NCBI RefSeq assembly: GCF_010728325.1
Contig: NZ_AP022570.1
Span: 2,356,001-2,420,000, forward strand
Origin: Mycolicibacterium poriferae
GTDB taxonomy: Bacteria; Actinomycetota; Actinomycetes; Mycobacteriales; Mycobacteriaceae
Reading direction: 5' to 3'
Length of the DNA: 64,000 bases
Shown piece after piece: positions 1-9,333 of the stretch; positions within the stretch are counted from its first letter, which is position 1, and every line of letters starts with the position of its first letter. The translations under genes were made by a program, and so were the position numbers. The notes beneath the pieces are model-generated. The model saw only the letters and a program-made list of their open reading frames with translations, ran no database searches and was not told the DNA's origin.

Positions 1-462
1 CGTGTCGGCAGGGGTCGGTTGTGGCAGCAGAGTGGACGAGCGTCGGGGATGTCCCACCTCGACCGCGTCGTGCACGGTCAGTCCGGAATCACAGTCGCGC
101 AACAGGTTCAGGCAGTCGCCGTGGCTGAACACCTGCGTCACCCCGATGTCGGTGAGGCGGGTGGTGGTCGCGGCGGCCCACTGGCGGTCGTCGGCGCCGC
201 GCACCGGGCCCGGCAGGACGGCCACCGCGCGCCCGGCCAGCCACGCCCCTTGAATGGCAGCGACGATCTCGACCGTGGGTTCACCGATCAGGCCGACAGC
301 GCCGTCGGCACCGTCGAGAACGCGTTCGGCGATGTTCTCGGCGCGGGAGTGCACCTCTTGCCAGGGGTGACGCCGCCACTCGGCGCTGTCGCGGTCCAGG
401 ATCACCAGGTCGTGTGGTGACGCGGTCATCGCCTGCCGTGATGCGGTCGCGAGCGCACTCAC
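1..462 (-). CDS. mbtM: MbtM (FadD33-type fatty acyl-AMP ligase), N-terminal part
   Basis: The gene runs off the left edge; 154 N-terminal codons are visible. In mycobactin synthesis MbtM activates a long-chain fatty acid as acyl-AMP and loads it on the carrier protein MbtL. The visible part reads like FadD33: an RHPW stretch near residue 25, then VGLIGEPTVEIVAAIQGAWL and PGPVRGADD, which match the N-terminal subdomain of acyl-AMP ligases. The ATP-binding core motifs lie outside the window. The start is taken as GTG at 462, which overlaps the mbtL stop in a GTGA; an in-frame ATG at 429 is the alternative. Position right behind the ACP gene is the same as Rv1344-Rv1345. Assignment is from family memory and context. 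Confidence 0.85.
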   Translation of the reverse strand, partial: MSALATASRQAMTASPHDLVILDRDSAEWRRHPWQEVHSRAENIAERVLDGADGAVGLIGEPTVEIVAAIQGAWLAGRAVAVLPGPVRGADDRQWAAATTTRLTDIGVTQVFSHGDCLNLLRDCDSGLTVHDAVEVGHPRRSSTLLPQPTPADT

Positions 463-719
463 TGCTCGGCCGGGACCTTCGCGAGGATCGCAGCCTCGAG
501 GTCGCCGACGGTGTTGCAGGTCAACAGGTCCTCTTCGGACAGGGCCACCCCGATCTTGTCTTCGATAGCCACCATTCCGACGGCGAACGCGACCGAGTCG
601 AGGCCCACATCATCGATCAGGCGTGAATCACGGTTCACCCGGGTGAGGTCGATGTTGAGGTCGTGGCGCAGGATGTCGGCCAACGCGGCGCTGATGCGGG
701 GCGGGGTGGGCGTCTCCAT
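459..719 (-). CDS. mbtL: MbtL, mycobactin acyl carrier protein
   Basis: An 86-residue acyl carrier protein that holds the mycobactin lipid side chain as a thioester. The phosphopantetheine attachment serine is S42 in DDVGLDSVAF; flanking text (DLNIDLTRV, SEEDLLTCNTVGDLEAAI) is very close to Rv1344. The ATG at 719 gives the usual ACP length with no extension. It is the first gene of a leftward operon with mbtM (4-base overlap). Its upstream region holds an imperfect IdeR iron box and a long tandem array of iron-box half-sites, so iron repression by IdeR is likely, as known for mbt genes in mycobacteria. Confidence 0.93.
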   Translation of the reverse strand: METPTPPRISAALADILRHDLNIDLTRVNRDSRLIDDVGLDSVAFAVGMVAIEDKIGVALSEEDLLTCNTVGDLEAAILAKVPAEQ

Positions 720-748
720 GCGGCGAGACGTTACACCGCCTACTAAAG

Positions 749-767
749 GTAGGCTACGCTTACCTCT
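749..767 (-). promoter_or_regulatory. Putative IdeR iron box for mbtLM
   Basis: Read on the minus strand, AGAGGTAAGCGTAGCCTAC matches the 19-bp iron box TWAGGTWAGSCTWACCTWA at 14 positions. It lies 30 bp before the mbtL start. The AGGTAAGC half is shared with every unit of the adjoining 13-bp array. Binding is inferred, not shown. Confidence 0.6.
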
Positions 768-919
768 GGCGCTTACCTCTGGCGCTTACCTCTGGCGCTT
801 ACCTCTGGCGCTTACCTCTGGCGCTTACCTCTGGCGCTTACCTCTGGCGCTTACCTCTGGCGCTTACCTCTGGCGCTTACCTCTGGCGCTTACCTCTGGC
901 GCTTACCTCTGGCGCTTAC
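758..919. repeat. 13-bp tandem repeat array (12 copies plus 6 bp) of an iron-box half-site
   Basis: The unit GCTTACCTCTGGC occurs twelve times without a mismatch from 758 to 913, followed by a further GCTTAC. On the minus strand each unit reads GCCAGAGGTAAGC and so carries AGGTAAGC, the left half of the IdeR box at 749-767. The first unit overlaps that box. The array fills most of the space between the DUF190 stop and mbtL. Perfect identity suggests recent slippage and a length polymorphism between strains. The remaining bases 920-1008 show nothing recognisable. Confidence 0.97.
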
Positions 920-1008
920 GGTCCAGGATCGAGCTCAAGCCGAAGGCCTCTCCGAATCCAGGTGTCCTCGCCCATGGCCGCACCATCTCGGACCGGCTCG
1001 GCGTACCG

Positions 1009-2040
1009 TCAGTCCAACCCCAGGCCGCCCCGGCTATGGCCGTTGTCCACCGCGAGCATTGCCGGGACGGTTTCACAGGTCACCAGGCCGTGGGTGGCGG
1101 TCAGCTCGTCGATGACGGGATAGCTGGCTGCGATGCTCTCGGCGGTGTCGACGATCACCGTGCTCACCGGCACGTGCCGGGCCAGTTGGAAAAGCTGATC
1201 ACCGTGCGGCGCCTGTGCGCCGTGGTACCCCCAGATGCTCCGCAGCACCGTGGCGCCGTTGGCGTGGTCGGTCTCCATCAACCTGCTCACCAACGCGCGG
1301 TGGACGGGCGTGCCGTCATGGCGGCTGTCTTCGTCGGTGCGCACCGTCACCTTGAGGAATTCGCCGGACACAGTCGCTGGTTCGGCGATCGAGCGGCCGG
1401 CGTTCTTACACACGGTGTTTCGCTCCACGGTGATCAATGGGTCGGCCAACTTTGGCCGCAGTTCGGTCAGTGCGACGTCCGCCTGCTCCGCGGTGCCCAC
1501 GCCCACCACGATCAGCGGCACGTCGGCGTTACGGCTGAAGAACCGCGCCCGCCGCCGCTGGCCGGACGCCGTGCCGTCCACCCCGAGAAACACTTCCGCG
1601 GAGAGGAATCCGAGCCGGTGGAACACCTCGCAGACCCGGAGATACCCGGCTACACCCGCGATGCGCTGCCGACGGCCCAGATACACCGACAGGCGCACGT
1701 CCTCGACGGACGTCGGGTCGGGCAGGGTGCGACCCCGCTCGAGCGTCAGCACGCCGCGTCCCAGGAGCCCGGCCACCTCCTCAGCCAGCGGAACGATCCG
1801 GTCTGCGTTGTCCACGGCGGTGAGAGTCACCGGCGGGTCCTCGGAAAGACTGAGCGAACGATCGCTGCGCACCACATGGGCCGGGCCGAAGCTCGCGATA
1901 CCGCGCAGCACGACGCTGGTGGCGATCGACCGCTGGTCGTAACGGTCCAACAACTCCTCGGCCAGAAAGCGACCGCCGTGCCGCTCACGTTCGGCGAAAT
2001 ACGCTGTCAAGGTCAGGATCTCGGTGCCGGCCGGGTTCAC
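1009..2040 (-). CDS. Triple-DUF190 protein of the fluoride operon
   Basis: A 343-residue protein made of three DUF190 units in a row, roughly residues 1-105 (TLTAYFAERERHGGRFLAEEL), 106-215 (RLSVYLGRRQRIAGVAGYLRV) and 225-330 (FLKVTVRTDEDSRHDGTPVHRAL). DUF190 proteins are small PII-like proteins of unknown role that often stand next to CrcB fluoride channels; most have one domain. The GTG at 2040 is chosen because it overlaps the crcB stop in a GTGA and the DUF190 fold begins at once; longer upstream starts would run through crcB in another frame. It is the last gene of the operon and corresponds to Rv3071 by context. Confidence 0.85.
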   Translation of the reverse strand: MNPAGTEILTLTAYFAERERHGGRFLAEELLDRYDQRSIATSVVLRGIASFGPAHVVRSDRSLSLSEDPPVTLTAVDNADRIVPLAEEVAGLLGRGVLTLERGRTLPDPTSVEDVRLSVYLGRRQRIAGVAGYLRVCEVFHRLGFLSAEVFLGVDGTASGQRRRARFFSRNADVPLIVVGVGTAEQADVALTELRPKLADPLITVERNTVCKNAGRSIAEPATVSGEFLKVTVRTDEDSRHDGTPVHRALVSRLMETDHANGATVLRSIWGYHGAQAPHGDQLFQLARHVPVSTVIVDTAESIAASYPVIDELTATHGLVTCETVPAMLAVDNGHSRGGLGLD

Positions 2041-2405
2041 AGCAACCCCGCGATCGTCTGCCCGGCGTAGGCGGCAGGCAGGCCCAACGCGATGCTGACC
2101 ACGATGTTCGCCACCGCCGGTGCGAGCTGGCGTTCCTCGGCCAGTCGGTGCGTCTCGAGCATCCACGTGGAGAACGTCGTGTAGGCGCCGACGAAGGCGG
2201 TGCCGGCAACCAACGCCAGGTGCGGACTCAGGGCCAGCCCGGCGACGAATCCCAAGAGCAGCGCCCCGGTGAGATTCACGGCGAGCGTGCCGGCCGGAAA
2301 GCTGCCGCCGGAGCGGCGCGACACCGCCCGGTCGACGGTGAAGCGCAACAGCGAGCCCAGCCCGCCGCATACCAGCACGCCCAGCCAGCTCAAAACCGTC
2401 GTCAT
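2037..2405 (-). CDS. crcB: CrcB/Fluc fluoride ion channel subunit
   Basis: A 122-residue four-helix membrane protein of the Fluc/CrcB family, which exports fluoride as a dual-topology dimer. Seen motifs are GGLGSLLRF (residues 14-22), the pore-lining N44 in NLTGALLLG and the TTFST segment at 76-80 that forms the central sodium site and phenylalanine box. It follows the other crcB gene after 13 bp and overlaps the DUF190 gene by 4 bp. Two unequal crcB genes side by side suggest a heterodimeric channel, known for several Gram-positive bacteria. No fluoride riboswitch was recognised before the operon. Confidence 0.93.
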   Translation of the reverse strand: MTTVLSWLGVLVCGGLGSLLRFTVDRAVSRRSGGSFPAGTLAVNLTGALLLGFVAGLALSPHLALVAGTAFVGAYTTFSTWMLETHRLAEERQLAPAVANIVVSIALGLPAAYAGQTIAGLL

Positions 2406-2418
2406 TGCCGTACCGCCG

Positions 2419-2814
2419 TCATCGCCGCACCCACCCCCGGCGCACCAACACCGTGGCCAGGTAAACCGCGAGCAGGCCCAGTGCGACGCTGGCCGCGGTG
2501 TAGCCGACCGCCAGTCCGTAGTGGCCGTGCTCGAGCATGGCGATGGTCTCGACCTGCATCGTCGAGAACGTGGTCAGACCGCCGCAGAAGCCGGTACCCA
2601 GAAACGGTCGCCGGTAGCTCGACAGCGGCAGCCTTTCCAGCAGTCGGGTGACGAACACGCCGAGCAGGAACGCGCCCACGATGTTGACGGTGAACGTCGG
2701 CCACGGCCAGCGGCCGGGATCGGGCGCGGCGAGCTCTTCGAAACCCGCCCGAGCCAAGGTGCCCAGCGCACCGCCTGCGAACACCGCAGCCAATTCCCGC
2801 CGGTCGACAGCCAT
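2419..2814 (-). CDS. crcB: CrcB/Fluc fluoride ion channel subunit (second copy)
   Basis: A 131-residue CrcB protein with [12 protein letters not shown] (14-25), N44 in [10 protein letters not shown] and [11 protein letters not shown] (75-85). It is the promoter-proximal gene of the fluoride operon. The ATG at 2814 starts directly at the first helix; reading from further upstream (2919) would add 35 arginine- and cysteine-rich residues that overlap pgm and look non-native. The sequence differs clearly from its downstream partner, so the pair is probably an old duplication with opposite membrane orientation. Confidence 0.92.
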   Translation of the reverse strand: MAVDRRELAAVFAGGALGTLARAGFEELAAPDPGRWPWPTFTVNIVGAFLLGVFVTRLLERLPLSSYRRPFLGTGFCGGLTTFSTMQVETIAMLEHGHYGLAVGYTAASVALGLLAVYLATVLVRRGWVRR

Positions 2815-2885
2815 CACCGAAGAGTATGCACAGCAGACCCCCGCCCGGGTACTGCGACGGGCCGCCGCGTAGCAGAATCGGGGAC

Positions 2886-4532
<1,647 letters not shown>

Positions 4533-4545
4533 GGCTGGTTCGTTC

Positions 4546-5820
4546 GTGACGCCGGGGTCCCGCGGCGTTCCACCGGCGGCCTCGGCCGAAGCCAAACAGC
4601 GGCTGCCCCGCGAAGTCTGGGTGCTGGTCGTCGCCAACGTGGTGGTCGCCCTCGGCTACGGCGTGGTGGCGCCGGTGCTGCCGCAGTATGCGCGGCACTT
4701 CGGAGTGAGCATCAGCGCGGCGACGTTCGTCATCACCGCGTTCGCCGTGATGCGGTTGATCGGTGCGCCCCCGGCCGGTCTGCTCGTGCAGCGACTGGGG
4801 GAGCGGCGCATCTACATCAGCGGTCTGCTGATCGTGGCGCTGTCGACCGGGGCGTGCGCGTTTGCGCAGACGTACTGGCAGCTGCTGCTCTTCCGGTCGC
4901 TGGGCGGCGTCGGCTCGGCGATGTTCACCGTGTCGTCGCTGGGCCTGATGATCCGGATCTCGCCGCCGGGCGCGCGCGGCCGCGTCGCCGGATTGTTCTC
5001 CTCGGGCTTCATGATCGGGTCCGTTGCCGGGCCGATCCTCGGCAGCCTCACTGTCGGCCTCGGGCTGTCCGCACCGTTCCTGATCTACGGCGCCGCGCTG
5101 CTCGTCGCCGCCGTCGTGGTGTTCGTCAGTCTGCGCAACTCGACTCTGGTGGCCACCAACGACCACACCGAAGACCCGGTTCCGGTGCGCGCGGTGCTGC
5201 GGCATCGCGCCTACCGAGCGGCGTTGTTCTCCAACTTCGCGACCGGGTGGGCGTCGTTCGGGCTGCGCATCGCGCTGGTGCCGTTGTTCGTCGTCGAGGT
5301 CCTCGACCGCGGCGCCGGGGCGGCGGGAGTAGCGCTGGCCGCGTTCGCGGTCGGCAACATCTCCGTGGTGATCCCGAGCGGATACCTCTCGGACCGGATC
5401 GGGCGGCGCAAACTGCTGATCGGCGGGTTGGCGGTAGCGGCCGTCTCGACGGCGGTCGTGGGCTTCACCCCGTCCTTCCCGCTGTTCCTGGTCGCGGCCT
5501 ATGTTGCCGGCGCGGCGACCGGGGTGTTCGTCTCCCCGCAGCAAGCAGCGGTGGCCGACGTGGTGGGCAACAAGTCGCGCGGTGGCACCGCGGTGGCGAC
5601 GTTCCAGATGATGGCGGACTTCGGCTCGATCGGCGGGTCACTGTTGGTCGGCCTGATCGCGCAGTACACGTCGTTCGGTTGGGCCTTTGCCATCAGCGGG
5701 TTGATCCTGGCGCTCGCCTCCCTCGGCTGGGTGTTCGCCCCAGAAACCCGGCCCCGGCCCGCTGCCGAGCCCACCGAGGCCCGCCCGCTGGGTCCCGAAG
5801 CCGGCGGTGAGGTGCCGTGA
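4546..5820 (+). CDS. Major facilitator superfamily transporter
   Basis: A 424-residue membrane protein with about twelve hydrophobic segments in two halves. The loop between helices 2 and 3 reads AGLLVQRLGERRIY and the equivalent loop in the second half reads SGYLSDRIGRRKLLIGG, both MFS signature variants (G-x-x-x-D/R-R-x-G-R-R). The start is GTG at 4546, 13 bp after pgm. It resembles drug/metabolite exporters of the DHA1 type, but nothing in the sequence fixes the substrate. Co-transcription with pgm is likely from the spacing. Confidence 0.85.
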   Translation: MTPGSRGVPPAASAEAKQRLPREVWVLVVANVVVALGYGVVAPVLPQYARHFGVSISAATFVITAFAVMRLIGAPPAGLLVQRLGERRIYISGLLIVALSTGACAFAQTYWQLLLFRSLGGVGSAMFTVSSLGLMIRISPPGARGRVAGLFSSGFMIGSVAGPILGSLTVGLGLSAPFLIYGAALLVAAVVVFVSLRNSTLVATNDHTEDPVPVRAVLRHRAYRAALFSNFATGWASFGLRIALVPLFVVEVLDRGAGAAGVALAAFAVGNISVVIPSGYLSDRIGRRKLLIGGLAVAAVSTAVVGFTPSFPLFLVAAYVAGAATGVFVSPQQAAVADVVGNKSRGGTAVATFQMMADFGSIGGSLLVGLIAQYTSFGWAFAISGLILALASLGWVFAPETRPRPAAEPTEARPLGPEAGGEVP

Positions 5821-5876
5821 CCAGCGATTTTGAGCGGCTACCCCTGGTGGTGTAACTTCGGTGGGCACAACTTCAC

Positions 5877-5949
5877 GGGGCTATGGCGCAGCTGGTAGCG
5901 CACCACACTGGCAGTGTGGGGGTCAGGGGTTCGAGTCCCCTTAGCTCCA
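5877..5949 (+). tRNA. tRNA-Ala, anticodon GGC
   Basis: A 73-nt cloverleaf without encoded CCA. Acceptor arms GGGGCTA and TAGCTCC pair with one G-U. The anticodon stem CCACA/TGTGG closes the loop CTGGCAG, giving anticodon GGC (reads GCC, alanine). The T-loop GGTTCGAGTCC is normal. The gene is intact although an insertion element begins only three to four bases after the discriminator base. A possible promoter is TTGAGC at 5830 and TGTAAC at 5851. Confidence 0.96.
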
Positions 5950-5953
5950 CTTT
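5938..5953. repeat. Left 16-bp direct repeat at the tRNA-Ala 3' end
   Basis: CCCTTAGCTCCACTTT, which is the 3' end of tRNA-Ala plus four bases, recurs exactly at 7271-7286. The two copies bracket the IS481-like element, so this is either a long target-site duplication or an att-like core. Confidence 0.9.
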
Positions 5954-7270
5954 GTGATGAGTCGCGTCATGGGTTACACCTGAGTCGCGTCATCGGTGAC
6001 AGATTGCCCCGGCCATCGGCCGGGGTCTTTCTGTTGGTTGCGCCAGTAGTTGCGGTCGGGGTCGATGTGGTGGCTGCCGATGAGGTGGTGGCCGGTTTTG
6101 CTGATGACGGTGACAATTTGGGTGGCTACGAGTATCAGGACCGGGGTGTGGGCGTGTTCGCGGCCGATGCCGAGGTGGTGTAAGCGGCTGCCGTAGCGCA
6201 GGGTGAGCTTGCCGAATTGGTCGACGGTGTCGTGGCGGATGCGGAAGTGCTCGGTGACTGTGGCGGGGTGTGCTTTGGGCAGGGCGTGGTAGACGGTGTG
6301 CGGTGTGGCGCTGGGGCGGTGGGCGCGGTGGGGTCGTTCGGTGTTGTAGATCGTGGCGAAGGTGTCGAGCAGCTGTTGTAGCTCGTCCAGTGTCGAGGGA
6401 CGCCGGTGTTGGCCGAGCCAGAGTTTGAGGGTTCGGTGGAAGCGCTCAATTTTTCCTTGTGTTTGCGGGTGGCCGGGGTGACCGTTCTTTTGAGTGACGC
6501 CGAGGCTATTGAGCAGGCGCTCGAAGTCGTTGTGGCCGTGAGTGAATCGTGAGGTGTAGACCGAGCCGTTGTCAGTCAGCGTGGCGGCGGGCAGCCCGTA
6601 GATGGCGGCGGTGTCGGTGAAGCTGGCCACGACGCCACCGACGGTGACGCGGGGGTATGCGGTGCAGGTCAGCAGGTAGCGAGAGCAGTCGTCGAGCCAG
6701 GACAAGATCTCGGTGTCGGTGCCGTCGGCCAGGGCCCAGTGGGTGAAATCGGATTGCCAGCATTCATTGGGTTGGGACGCGGCAAAGCGTCGGTAGGAGC
6801 TTTTGGGGCGCTTGCGCGGCTGCGGGGTGATCAGGCCGTGGTGGTGCAGGATGCGTCGGATGGTCGAGGTCGAGGGCACCGGCAGACCGCGTTGGCCCAG
6901 GTGCCACTGCAGAGTCAGGGGTCCGGCGTCAAGGCCGCCGGCGGTCAGCGTTTCGCGCAGCGTGACGATGGCGATGATGACGTCGTCGGACACGGCGCGA
7001 GGGTTGCTGTTCGGGCGCCGTGAGCGGGGGTCGACGGCGTCGAGGCCGCCTTCGTGGTAGCGGGCGAGTAGGCGGTAGATGTGTTGGCGCGACAGCCCGT
7101 ACTGGTTTGCCGCTTGTGTGACGGTCAGGTGGCCACTGGTGACTTCGAGGACGACCACACGGGCTTTGGACATGAACCACGACTGTCACCTATGACGCGA
7201 CTCACCGAGGGTTCTTGCAGGTGTAACCCATGACCCGACTCATCTGTCACCTATGTCGTGGTTTCACACA
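5953..7270 (-). mobile_element. IS481-like insertion element inserted at the tRNA-Ala 3' end
   Basis: About 1.3 kb with one transposase gene and no cargo. A 26-bp inverted repeat pairs 5957-5982 with 7218-7243 with one mismatch. A second inverted block (AGTCGCGTCAT then GGTGACAG) lies inside each end. Taking the direct repeats as outer limits, the element starts TGTGATG and ends CACACA, fitting the TGT...ACA ends of the family. The right end carries about 27 bp beyond the 26-bp repeat against 4 bp on the left, so the exact termini are uncertain. Confidence 0.8.
5974..7173 (-). CDS. IS481-family transposase
   Basis: A 399-residue transposase. Residues 1-60 form a helix-turn-helix (LTVTQAANQYGLSRQHIYRLL). 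The rve-type DDE core has D142 (WQSDFTHW), D201 (LTDNGS) and E243 (QGKIERFHRTLK), so the triad is complete and the enzyme could be active. The C-terminal part after about residue 290 is a family-typical tail. The stop lies within the left terminal repeat. Start ATG at 7173 is just inside the right repeat, whose sequence must hold the promoter. Confidence 0.93.
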   Translation of the reverse strand: MSKARVVVLEVTSGHLTVTQAANQYGLSRQHIYRLLARYHEGGLDAVDPRSRRPNSNPRAVSDDVIIAIVTLRETLTAGGLDAGPLTLQWHLGQRGLPVPSTSTIRRILHHHGLITPQPRKRPKSSYRRFAASQPNECWQSDFTHWALADGTDTEILSWLDDCSRYLLTCTAYPRVTVGGVVASFTDTAAIYGLPAATLTDNGSVYTSRFTHGHNDFERLLNSLGVTQKNGHPGHPQTQGKIERFHRTLKLWLGQHRRPSTLDELQQLLDTFATIYNTERPHRAHRPSATPHTVYHALPKAHPATVTEHFRIRHDTVDQFGKLTLRYGSRLHHLGIGREHAHTPVLILVATQIVTVISKTGHHLIGSHHIDPDRNYWRNQQKDPGRWPGQSVTDDATQV

Positions 7271-7286
7271 CCCTTAGCTCCACTTT
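7271..7286. repeat. Right 16-bp direct repeat (copy of tRNA-Ala 3' end)
   Basis: Exact copy of 5938-5953. It marks the right junction of the element and is followed by unrelated chromosomal sequence. The gap up to 7433 holds no gene that can be supported. Confidence 0.9.
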
Positions 7287-7433
7287 TTGAACTCAGGTTC
7301 GCGGGTCGAACCCTTCGCGCATTCTCGGCAGTTTTCGATTCGACCGTCATCTGCCGCAGGGCACCACCTGAACACGAAGTCCAGTGACACCTATCGCTAG
7401 CTCGCGGCCGGCGTGAGTTCGAGATGTCCGCGC

Positions 7434-9329
7434 TCAGGCGGCTTGGCCGTCTGGGGGTGCGGGTCCGCCGGGTTCGCCCGAGTGGCTGGATTCGTCGGGG
7501 TTGTCAGGTTCGCCGGGGTCGGCGGAGCCGTTGCATTCTTCGGGTTCGCCGGCGTTGTCGCTGGGCGATGGTTCGGTCAACTGATAGTCGATCGGCTCGT
7601 CGTCCATCGGCGGGCCGTTGGTCAGCGCGTCGTTGATCGGCTCGTGGTCGATCGGCTGGCAGTCGCTCGGTTCGTGATCGCTGGGCTCGTCGGCGATCAA
7701 CTCATAGCTGATCGGTTCGTCGTTGATCAGCTCATGGTCGATCAGCTCGTCGCCGGTCAGCTCACGGTCGATCAGCGCGTCGCCGATCGGTTGGTCGTCG
7801 ATCAGCTCATCGGTGATCGATTGGTTGTCGCCGCATTGGGTGTCGTTCGGCGGGTCGGAAGGGCGGTTTTGGGCACGGTCTGATTCCGCGCCGGCGCCCT
7901 GCAGGCCGACGCCGGGATCGCCCGAACGGCTCGATGTCGAAGGGTTCGGCGGCTCCTGGTCGGGGGGTCGGAGGAGTCGTTCGGGGCGGTGGTAGGTGTT
8001 GATGCGGGTTTGGCCGGTGTCCAACGCTGGTGGGGGGATCCATTCGACTTCGCCGCGTTCGTTCATCCGGGTGCTCCAGCCGTCGGGGCTCACGGCGCGG
8101 TTATCGGGTCCACAGGCCAGGCCGAGCTCGTCGACGTTGGTGTTGCCGCCGTCGTTCCAGTCGGCGACGACGTGATGGGCTTGGCTGCCGTAGGCGCCGA
8201 CGGTGCAGCCGGGTTTGGTGCAGCCCCCGTCGCGGGCGATCAGCATGATCCGCTGCGCCGGGGAGGCGACCCGGCGGGCCCGGAACAGGTCCAGCGCCGA
8301 TCCGGTGGCCTTGTCGAACACCGCCAGGCTGTGGTGGGCGTGGGCGGCCAGACGGATCACCTCGGCGATGGGGATGCGGGTGCCCCCACCGGTCACTCCG
8401 ATCCCGGCGCGGGATTCCAAATCGGCCAGGGTGGTGCGGATGATCACCGACACCGGCAGCCCGTTGAGCTGGCCGAGCTGACCACTCATCAGCGCGATCC
8501 GCAACACCGCCACCAGCGCATCATGCTGGCGCTGGGCCAAGCTGCGGTGATCAGCATCGATCTGGGCCTGCGAGGGCGTGCCGGAGGTGCAGGGTTGCGG
8601 GTCGTCGGGGTTACACATGCCCGGGGCGGCGTACTTGGCGAAGATCGCCTCCAGCAGCGCCCACGCCTCAGGGGTCAACTCCCCGCTGATCGGGGTCATC
8701 GCATCGCCACGCTGGCGACCCTTGCAGATGCCGCGGCGGCGGGCGCGTTCGGTGTCGTCGGGTTCGGGGCCGTCCTGATCCAGCAGGAACAACGCCAACT
8801 CCGCAGCATCGCTGACATCCTTGGGACTGGCCCCGGCGGCCAGGCGCACCAGATCGGTTTCGAACTCCTCGCGGGTGCCGGCGTCGACGAACCCGGGCAG
8901 CTTGGCCACCGCTTTGGCGATCACGGTGACGTGCTCGGTGTTGATCACCCCGCGGGCCTGCGCGGCCGCGGTCGCGGCCAGCACCGGCGGCAGGGTTTGG
9001 CCGGTGATCGACTGTCGCGGGCCCAGCAGCGCCGCCTCACCCAACCGCCGCCCCGCCTCGGCGGTGGAGATCCGCCACCGAACCGACAGCACCTGATTCC
9101 AGGACTTGGCGCCCATCTGCGTGGCGGTGGTCTCGACCTGCAAGCGGGCCAACAACCGGTTCCGCAGCGCCGGCAACTGACACCACACCACCTCGAGCTC
9201 ATCCAGAGCGTCGACCAGATCCGCGCGACCCAGCAGATCCACCTCCGCGCCGGCCGCGGCGTCGACCGCGGAGCGCACCGCTGCGACCGCGTCTGACAAC
9301 ACCACACCGGACATGACTCGAACATACAT
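7434..9329 (-). CDS. DUF222 / HNH endonuclease protein (13E12 repeat family)
   Basis: A 631-residue member of the mycobacterial 13E12 family. DUF222 covers about residues 20-330; the HNH nuclease domain follows near 365-415 with CTKPGC, the QAHHVV pair and a later zinc cysteine in LACGPDNR. Its biological role is unknown; HNH domains cut DNA. The tail after about residue 430 is long and acidic, with a degenerate repeat near 500-588 of pentads such as DELID, DEPIS and DHEPI. The ATG at 9329 has GGTGG nine bases upstream; ATG 9314 is the alternative. A LexA box lies across the start, so induction by DNA damage is probable, as reported for M. tuberculosis relatives. Confidence 0.88.
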   Translation of the reverse strand: MYVRVMSGVVLSDAVAAVRSAVDAAAGAEVDLLGRADLVDALDELEVVWCQLPALRNRLLARLQVETTATQMGAKSWNQVLSVRWRISTAEAGRRLGEAALLGPRQSITGQTLPPVLAATAAAQARGVINTEHVTVIAKAVAKLPGFVDAGTREEFETDLVRLAAGASPKDVSDAAELALFLLDQDGPEPDDTERARRRGICKGRQRGDAMTPISGELTPEAWALLEAIFAKYAAPGMCNPDDPQPCTSGTPSQAQIDADHRSLAQRQHDALVAVLRIALMSGQLGQLNGLPVSVIIRTTLADLESRAGIGVTGGGTRIPIAEVIRLAAHAHHSLAVFDKATGSALDLFRARRVASPAQRIMLIARDGGCTKPGCTVGAYGSQAHHVVADWNDGGNTNVDELGLACGPDNRAVSPDGWSTRMNERGEVEWIPPPALDTGQTRINTYHRPERLLRPPDQEPPNPSTSSRSGDPGVGLQGAGAESDRAQNRPSDPPNDTQCGDNQSITDELIDDQPIGDALIDRELTGDELIDHELINDEPISYELIADEPSDHEPSDCQPIDHEPINDALTNGPPMDDEPIDYQLTEPSPSDNAGEPEECNGSADPGEPDNPDESSHSGEPGGPAPPDGQAA

Positions 9330-9333
9330 TCGA
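9318..9333 (-). promoter_or_regulatory. Mycobacterial SOS (LexA) box over the start of the HNH gene
   Basis: TCGAATGTATGTTCGA on the minus strand matches the mycobacterial SOS consensus TCGAAC-N4-GTTCGA with a single mismatch. It overlaps the proposed start codon, as described for some M. tuberculosis 13E12 genes. Confidence 0.75.

Noticed and set aside
747..765. AGGTA-N9-TACCT dyad as an alternative iron box
   Set aside because: The arms are four bases too far apart for IdeR; the overlapping site 749-767 fits better.
758..919. CRISPR-like array
   Set aside because: The 13-bp units follow each other directly without spacers and no cas genes are near.
511..2070. A 519-codon open frame across the 13-bp array with repeated LALTSGAYLWR units
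   Set aside because: It runs antisense to mbtL and DUF190, its repeats only mirror the DNA array, and no start or domain supports it.
2815..2885. Fluoride riboswitch before the crcB operon
   Set aside because: The conserved fluoride aptamer elements were not recognised in the short crcB/pgm gap.
5938..7286. Integrative island with tyrosine integrase at tRNA-Ala
   Set aside because: The segment encodes only a DDE transposase of IS481 type and has no integrase, excisionase or cargo.
7413..7883. Forward hydrophobic frame with VDRLV-type repeats
   Set aside because: It is the antisense reading of the acidic repeat tail of the DUF222/HNH gene.
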